Shown: piece by piece, positions 4,392-8,401 of the stretch
Layout of the letters: every line of letters starts with the position of its first letter
Numbering within the stretch: position 1 is the stretch's first letter
Assembly (NCBI GenBank): GCA_043743145.1
Contig: JAYTXC010000363.1
Location: 1 to 8,401, forward strand
Source: JANYGA01 sp043743145
GTDB taxonomy: Bacteria; Vulcanimicrobiota; Vulcanimicrobiia; Vulcanimicrobiales; Vulcanimicrobiaceae
DNA: 8,401 nt
Direction of reading: 5' to 3'
The notes under the pieces: generated by a model
Databases searched by the model: none
Seen by the model: the letters and a program-made list of their open reading frames with translations, nothing else
What the model was told of the DNA's origin: nothing
Program-made: the position numbers and the translations under genes

Positions 4392-6557
4392 ATGATCGCA
4401 CAAACCGACGCCCTTAGCGATGTCCAGCGCGAAGCTGTCACCCATATCGACGGACCCGTTCTTATCTTCGCAGGCGCCGGAAGCGGTAAGACCAGAGTCC
4501 TCACGCACCGCATCGCATACCTGCTCGACGAGAAGAAAGTTTTCCCCGACCGGATCCTCGCGGTAACGTTTACGAACAAAGCGGCGGCTGAGATGAAGTC
4601 GCGGCTCGAAAAGATGATCGGGACGGCCGTCCGCGATCTCTGGGTGGGAACGTTTCATTCGGTTTGCGTGCGCATTTTGCGGCGCGACGGTAAAAAGATC
4701 GGCATCGCCTCGAATTTTGCGATCATGGACGACACGGACCAGCGCTCGATCGTGCGCGACGTGCTCCACGACCTCAATATGGACGAACGTCAGATATCCC
4801 CCGGCGCCGCCCTCGACGAAATCAGCAAGGCGAAGAATCAGCTGCAATCGCCCGACCAATACGAATCGGCGAACACGTCGTTCTTTGGCGAACGCGTCGC
4901 GCAGGTCTACCGCGAGTACGATCGTCGGCTACGCGAATCCAACGGCCTCGATTTCGACGACCTCATCGCGAAAACGATCGAGTTGCTCGAGTCCGATCTC
5001 GAAGTTCGCACGCGCTACCAAAACAAATTCCGCTACATCCTCGTCGACGAATATCAGGACGTCAATTTCGCGCAATACAAGCTCTGCGCCGTCCTTGCCG
5101 AGGAACACAAGAACTTAACCGTCGTCGGCGACGACGATCAGTCGATCTACTCGTGGCGCGGCAGCGACTACAAAAATATCTTGCGCTTCGAAGCTGATTT
5201 CCCCGGCGCGAAAGTCTTCAAGCTCGAAGAGAACTATCGCTCGACGCAAACGATCCTTACCGTCGCAAACGAGATCATCACGCAGAACGAAACGCGTGCG
5301 GAGAAGAAGCTCTTCACCAAACGCGCGGTCGGCGAGATCGTGACGGTATACGGCGCGGAAACCGAACGTGCCGAGGCGCGCTATTCGATCGAAAAGATCA
5401 AAGAACTCGTGCGTGAGGGCGCGGCCTACCGCGACTTTATCGTGCTCTATCGGACGAACGCGCAATCGCGCGTCTTCGAAGAAGGCTTTCTCGGCGAAGG
5501 CATCCCCTATCGCGTCGTAGGCGGCACGGGCTTTTACGCACGGACCGAAATCAAAGACATGATGGCGTACCTTCGGTACATCGTCAATCCGGCCGACGCC
5601 GTCGCATTCCGACGCATCGTTAACGTGCCGCGTCGCTCGATCGGCCAACAGACGCTCGCATCGCTCGTCGATGCGGCGAACGCTGCCGGCGTCAGCGTCG
5701 GGCAGACGGTCTTCGACAAGGACATGCTGCGCCGCGCGGTACCGAAGAAGCAAAAAGAACTCGAGCGCTTCGCCGACCTCATTACGAGCTTACGCGAACG
5801 CCACGAAGGCCTGACGATTAGCGACTTGCTCGTCGCCGTCATGGAAGAGTCGGGCTACATCCGCGAACTTCAAGGCGAAGATACCTCGGACTCGCGGTCG
5901 CGACTTGAGAATCTGCAAGAACTCATCGGCGTCGCGAAAGAATTCGAAGGTCGTGAAGAAGGCGGCTCGCTCGACGATTTCCTGAGCAACGTCGCGCTTA
6001 TCAGTGATCTGGACACGCTCGACCCGTCGTCGTCGTTCGTCACGCTCATGACGCTCCACGCGTCGAAGGGACTCGAATTCCCCGTCGTCTTCCTCACGGG
6101 GCTCGAAGAGGGCGTCTTCCCGCACAATCGCGCGCTCACCGACCTCACCGAACTCGAAGAAGAACGCCGCCTCGCGTACGTCGGCGTGACGCGCGCGATG
6201 GATCGTCTCTATCTGTCGTACGCGATGCGTCGCACGCTCTTCGGGAATACATTCGCACATCCAAAATCGCGATTCTTGGATGAGATGCCGAGCGTCGAAG
6301 TGATCGGGAACGTCACGCCCATGCAGCGTCCGGCGGGCGGGCGCTGGCGCGAAGTCGCCATCCACGAAACCGCGGGCGCGGGGATCGGGCTCGATTTGCA
6401 AGTCGGCGATCGCGTCCGTCATCCCAAATGGGGTGAGGGCCAGGTCTCGGCGACGGCGGGTGCCGGCGGCGATGGCTTGCTCACGATCATGTTCCCCAAC
6501 GTCGGTGAGAAGATGGTCATGCTCAAGTACGCCCCCTTAGAAAAAGTCATGTCGTAG
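4392..6557 (+). CDS. pcrA: PcrA/UvrD-type superfamily 1A DNA helicase
   Basis: A 721-aa ATP-dependent 3'-to-5' DNA helicase, close to the usual PcrA length. Motifs in order: Q motif LSDVQREAV (8-16), Walker A AGAGSGKT (27-34), Ia VTFTNKAAAEM (58-68), Ib GTFHS (86-90), Walker B DEYQD (219-223), motif III VVGDDDQSIYSWRG (244-257), motif IV ENYRS (280-284), motif V TLHASKGLEF (554-563), motif VI YVGVTRA (596-602). The C-terminus (about 670-718, VGDRVRHPKWGEGQV and on) matches the Tudor-like domain with which PcrA/UvrD contacts RNA polymerase. All catalytic motifs look intact. Expected roles are nucleotide-excision and mismatch repair, clearing proteins or RNA polymerase from DNA, and plasmid or phage replication in some hosts. 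UvrD and Rep are the alternative names; the family is certain, the subtype less so. No clear Shine-Dalgarno precedes ATG 4392 and no LexA-type box is seen. Only 19 nt separate its stop from dapB. Confidence 0.95.
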   Translation: MIAQTDALSDVQREAVTHIDGPVLIFAGAGSGKTRVLTHRIAYLLDEKKVFPDRILAVTFTNKAAAEMKSRLEKMIGTAVRDLWVGTFHSVCVRILRRDGKKIGIASNFAIMDDTDQRSIVRDVLHDLNMDERQISPGAALDEISKAKNQLQSPDQYESANTSFFGERVAQVYREYDRRLRESNGLDFDDLIAKTIELLESDLEVRTRYQNKFRYILVDEYQDVNFAQYKLCAVLAEEHKNLTVVGDDDQSIYSWRGSDYKNILRFEADFPGAKVFKLEENYRSTQTILTVANEIITQNETRAEKKLFTKRAVGEIVTVYGAETERAEARYSIEKIKELVREGAAYRDFIVLYRTNAQSRVFEEGFLGEGIPYRVVGGTGFYARTEIKDMMAYLRYIVNPADAVAFRRIVNVPRRSIGQQTLASLVDAANAAGVSVGQTVFDKDMLRRAVPKKQKELERFADLITSLRERHEGLTISDLLVAVMEESGYIRELQGEDTSDSRSRLENLQELIGVAKEFEGREEGGSLDDFLSNVALISDLDTLDPSSSFVTLMTLHASKGLEFPVVFLTGLEEGVFPHNRALTDLTELEEERRLAYVGVTRAMDRLYLSYAMRRTLFGNTFAHPKSRFLDEMPSVEVIGNVTPMQRPAGGRWREVAIHETAGAGIGLDLQVGDRVRHPKWGEGQVSATAGAGGDGLLTIMFPNVGEKMVMLKYAPLEKVMS

Positions 6558-6576
6558 CGCGAGAGGCGCCCTGTCG

Positions 6577-7317
6577 ATGAAGGTTGTCGTTGCGGGTGCG
6601 CTCGGCCGCATGGGCGGCGAGGTTTGTCGTGCGGTCGATGCCGCGGCCGACCTCTCGCTCGTCGGGGGGTTCGATCGCGCCCGCGCGGGCGACGACCTCG
6701 CGCGCGCACTCGGACTCACGAAGCCGAGCGGGAACCTGTACGACGATATTGCGGAGTGTTACGACGCGACCATGCCCGACGTCGTGGTCGACTTTACGGT
6801 CTATCCCGTGACGGTCGAGGTCGCGCGCGAAGCGGTTATCCGCCGGATCTCACCCGTAATCGGCGCGACGGGGTGGACGGATGAAGAGATCGTCAACTTC
6901 GAATCGCTGTGCGAAAAACACGCGGTCGGCGCGGCGATCGTTCCGAATTTTGCGATCGGTGCCGTGCTCGCGATGCGATTCTCGGAGATCGCCGCACGCT
7001 TTTTCCCGACGGCGGAGATCGTGGAACTCCACCACGACCGGAAGCTCGACGCGCCGAGCGGTACGGCGAAACTCACCGCGCGCCGAATCGCTGCTGCTGC
7101 CGGTCGCGCGGACGTGCCGATTCACAGCGTTCGTTTACGCGGGCTCGTCGCGCATCAGGAGTCGCTCTTCGGCGGCGATGGCGAGACGCTCACCATCCGG
7201 CATGACTCGCTGGATCGCACCTCGTTTATGGCCGGAGTTTTGCTCGCTGTTCGAAACGTTCGTAACCAAACCAATCTGACGATCGGGCTCGATCCATTCT
7301 TGGGAGATCTTCCGTGA
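6577..7317 (+). CDS. dapB: 4-hydroxy-tetrahydrodipicolinate reductase (DapB)
   Basis: A 246-aa cytosolic enzyme that reduces the dapA product with NAD(P)H to tetrahydrodipicolinate, on the path to meso-diaminopimelate (cell wall) and lysine. The N-terminal Rossmann domain has GALGRMG (7-13), VDFTVYP (71-77) and GATGW (96-100). The substrate domain carries the family signature ELHHDRKLDAPSGTA (150-164) with catalytic His152/His153 and Lys156, then GLVAHQESLFGG (189-200) and ETLTIRHDS (203-211). Length is slightly below the usual ~250-270 aa, with all signature regions present. ATG at 6577 has a GAGAGG about 10 nt upstream, a little distant. Its last bases overlap the asd start by 4 nt (GTGA), so the two are translationally coupled. 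No LYSINE riboswitch-sized leader fits in the 19-nt gap before it. Confidence 0.95.
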   Translation: MKVVVAGALGRMGGEVCRAVDAAADLSLVGGFDRARAGDDLARALGLTKPSGNLYDDIAECYDATMPDVVVDFTVYPVTVEVAREAVIRRISPVIGATGWTDEEIVNFESLCEKHAVGAAIVPNFAIGAVLAMRFSEIAARFFPTAEIVELHHDRKLDAPSGTAKLTARRIAAAAGRADVPIHSVRLRGLVAHQESLFGGDGETLTIRHDSLDRTSFMAGVLLAVRNVRNQTNLTIGLDPFLGDLP

Positions 7318-8345
7318 AAATTGCGATCGTCGGAGTAACCGGCGTCGTCGGCGAGACGATTTTACGCATCTTCGACGAACGCGAGATCGTCATCGACGAA
7401 CTCGGCGCGTTCGCATCGCGCGATCGCGAGTTCCCGCTGCACTTCCGCGGTCGCGATTGGCCGATTCGAGCGGCGACGCCGCACGCACTCGCGAGCGGGT
7501 ACGACGCCGTGTTTTTCGCATCGAGCGACGATGCGAGCGCGGAGCTTGCCGAGAACTGCGCGCGATCGGGCGCGATCGTTATCGACAACAGCGCGACGTT
7601 CCGACTCGCGGACGGCGTGCCGCTCGTGGTGCCGGAAGTCAACCCGCACGCCGCCGCGGCAGAACATCGCATCTATCCCGTCGCGAATTGCACGGCGATC
7701 GTGCTCTGCGTCGGCATCGCGCCGATCGCGCGCATTGCGGGACTGCGCAGCGTGCGCGTCGCGACGTATCAAGCCGTGAGTGGCGCAGGCAAAGCCGGTC
7801 TCGAGGCGCTCGCACGTGAGGAAGACGGCTCATCAGAATCTGCGCCTTCGACGAAGTCGCCGTTCGCCGCGCCGATTTTTCGAAACGTGATCCCGCTCGT
7901 CGGGTCGACGATCGATGAACTCGGCGATACGGGCGAAGAGAAAAAAGTCGCTGCCGAAACGCGGAAGATGCTCGAGCTTCCGAGCCTGCATATCGCGGCG
8001 ACGACCGTTCGCGTTCCCGTGCGCTTCGCGCATAGCGAAGCGGTCTTTATCGAGACGGAGCGCGATACGACAGTTGCCGAAATCGGCGCGGCGCTCGCGG
8101 TCGCCCCGGGTGTCGCGTACCACGCCACGGGCATCGTCACACCGCGTGATGTGGAAGGCCAAGATTTGGTGCACGTCGCGCGCGTGCGCGCCGAAGGCGA
8201 TTCGAAACGACATTTTCAACTCTGGATTGTCGGCGACCAAACCCGCAAGGGCGCGGCGACCAACGCCGTCCAGATTCTCGAACTTCTCGTGGCACGCGGC
8301 TTCGTCGGCGACTTTAAAGCTGGTAAAATGTCAAAGGCGCATTAA
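7314..8345 (+). CDS. asd: Aspartate-semialdehyde dehydrogenase
   Basis: A 343-aa enzyme that reduces beta-aspartyl phosphate with NADPH to aspartate semialdehyde, the branch point to lysine/DAP, methionine and threonine. It has the NADP loop GVTGVVG (7-13), FFASSDDAS (67-75), DNSATFR (91-97) and VVPEVNP (105-111). The catalytic Cys126 is in VANCTAI, Gln153 in TYQAVSGAGKAG, and the acid/base His240 in RVPVRFAHSEAV (233-244). The C-terminus has GNATNAVQI-like GAATNAVQILE. Length and motif order match bacterial Asd. The GTG start at 7314 overlaps the dapB stop (GTGA) and has GGGAG at 7302-7306, 7 nt upstream, which fixes the start. The loop around the active Cys lacks the more usual NPNCST wording, a modest family variation. 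The adjacent dapB supports a lysine/DAP pathway operon. Confidence 0.95.
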   Translation: MKIAIVGVTGVVGETILRIFDEREIVIDELGAFASRDREFPLHFRGRDWPIRAATPHALASGYDAVFFASSDDASAELAENCARSGAIVIDNSATFRLADGVPLVVPEVNPHAAAAEHRIYPVANCTAIVLCVGIAPIARIAGLRSVRVATYQAVSGAGKAGLEALAREEDGSSESAPSTKSPFAAPIFRNVIPLVGSTIDELGDTGEEKKVAAETRKMLELPSLHIAATTVRVPVRFAHSEAVFIETERDTTVAEIGAALAVAPGVAYHATGIVTPRDVEGQDLVHVARVRAEGDSKRHFQLWIVGDQTRKGAATNAVQILELLVARGFVGDFKAGKMSKAH

Positions 8346-8348
8346 ACG

Positions 8349-8401
8349 ATGAGTATGGATTTTTTACTCAGGCGTGTCGGCGAAACGTTATGGTCAACTC
8401 C
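8349..8401 (+). CDS. Start of an unrecognised gene, cut by the window edge
   Basis: An open frame begins with ATG at 8349, 3 nt after the asd stop, and runs to the window end (MSMDFLLRRVGETLWST). ATG at 8355 is an equally possible start. Spacing this tight suggests the same operon as dapB and asd. The 17 residues do not look like the usual DapA N-terminus and are too few to identify a family. Confidence 0.45.
   Translation, partial: MSMDFLLRRVGETLWST

Noticed and set aside
5790..6422. 210-aa open frame on the minus strand inside the helicase gene
   Set aside because: It is opposite to conserved helicase motifs V and VI and its composition is only a mirror of that coding sequence (runs of Glu, Arg, Asp, Val).
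1..8401. CRISPR array, insertion sequence, or transposon ends
   Set aside because: I saw no regularly spaced repeats, transposase-like protein, or terminal inverted repeats in the window.

Overview
The window comes from a GC-rich bacterial chromosome. Codons of the TCG/GAC/CGC/GTC type dominate the main genes, and GTG and TTG are used as start codons alongside ATG. The gene content is housekeeping: tRNAs, a PcrA/UvrD helicase, lysine/aspartate-family enzymes and nucleotide-sugar chemistry. The only LexA-like box has the CGAAC-N4-GTTCG form known from Firmicutes and Actinobacteria, not the CTGT-N8-ACAG form of Gammaproteobacteria. The lineage cannot be fixed from the sequence. A deep-branching GC-rich group such as Eremiobacterota (WPS-2) is my guess only.

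Left part (1-903), minus strand: two tightly spaced tRNA genes, tRNA-Gln(CTG) then tRNA-Glu(CTC), the latter cut by the window edge. They are preceded by an HNH endonuclease gene whose last codons and stop codon lie inside tRNA-Gln. A perfect 14-bp LexA/SOS-type palindrome sits directly in front of the probable HNH start codon. HNH and the next gene diverge from a short regulatory region that also holds an inverted repeat around a tandem repeat.

Centre (904-4349), plus strand: a three-gene carbohydrate module. It consists of a sugar-1-phosphate nucleotidyltransferase (mannose-1-phosphate guanylyltransferase type), a GT4-like glycosyltransferase, and a helical-barrel (six-hairpin glycosidase-like) protein whose ATG overlaps the glycosyltransferase stop. 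The likely logic is activated-sugar supply, glycosyl transfer, and processing or control of the product glycan.

Right part (4350-8401), plus strand: after a strong hairpin comes a full-length PcrA/UvrD-type helicase. Then follow dapB and asd, overlapping by four bases and acting in aspartate-family (lysine/DAP) biosynthesis, and the first codons of an unrecognised gene. Except for the HNH/tRNA locus the window looks conventional. The SOS-boxed HNH gene that ends inside a tRNA is the most unusual thing in it.
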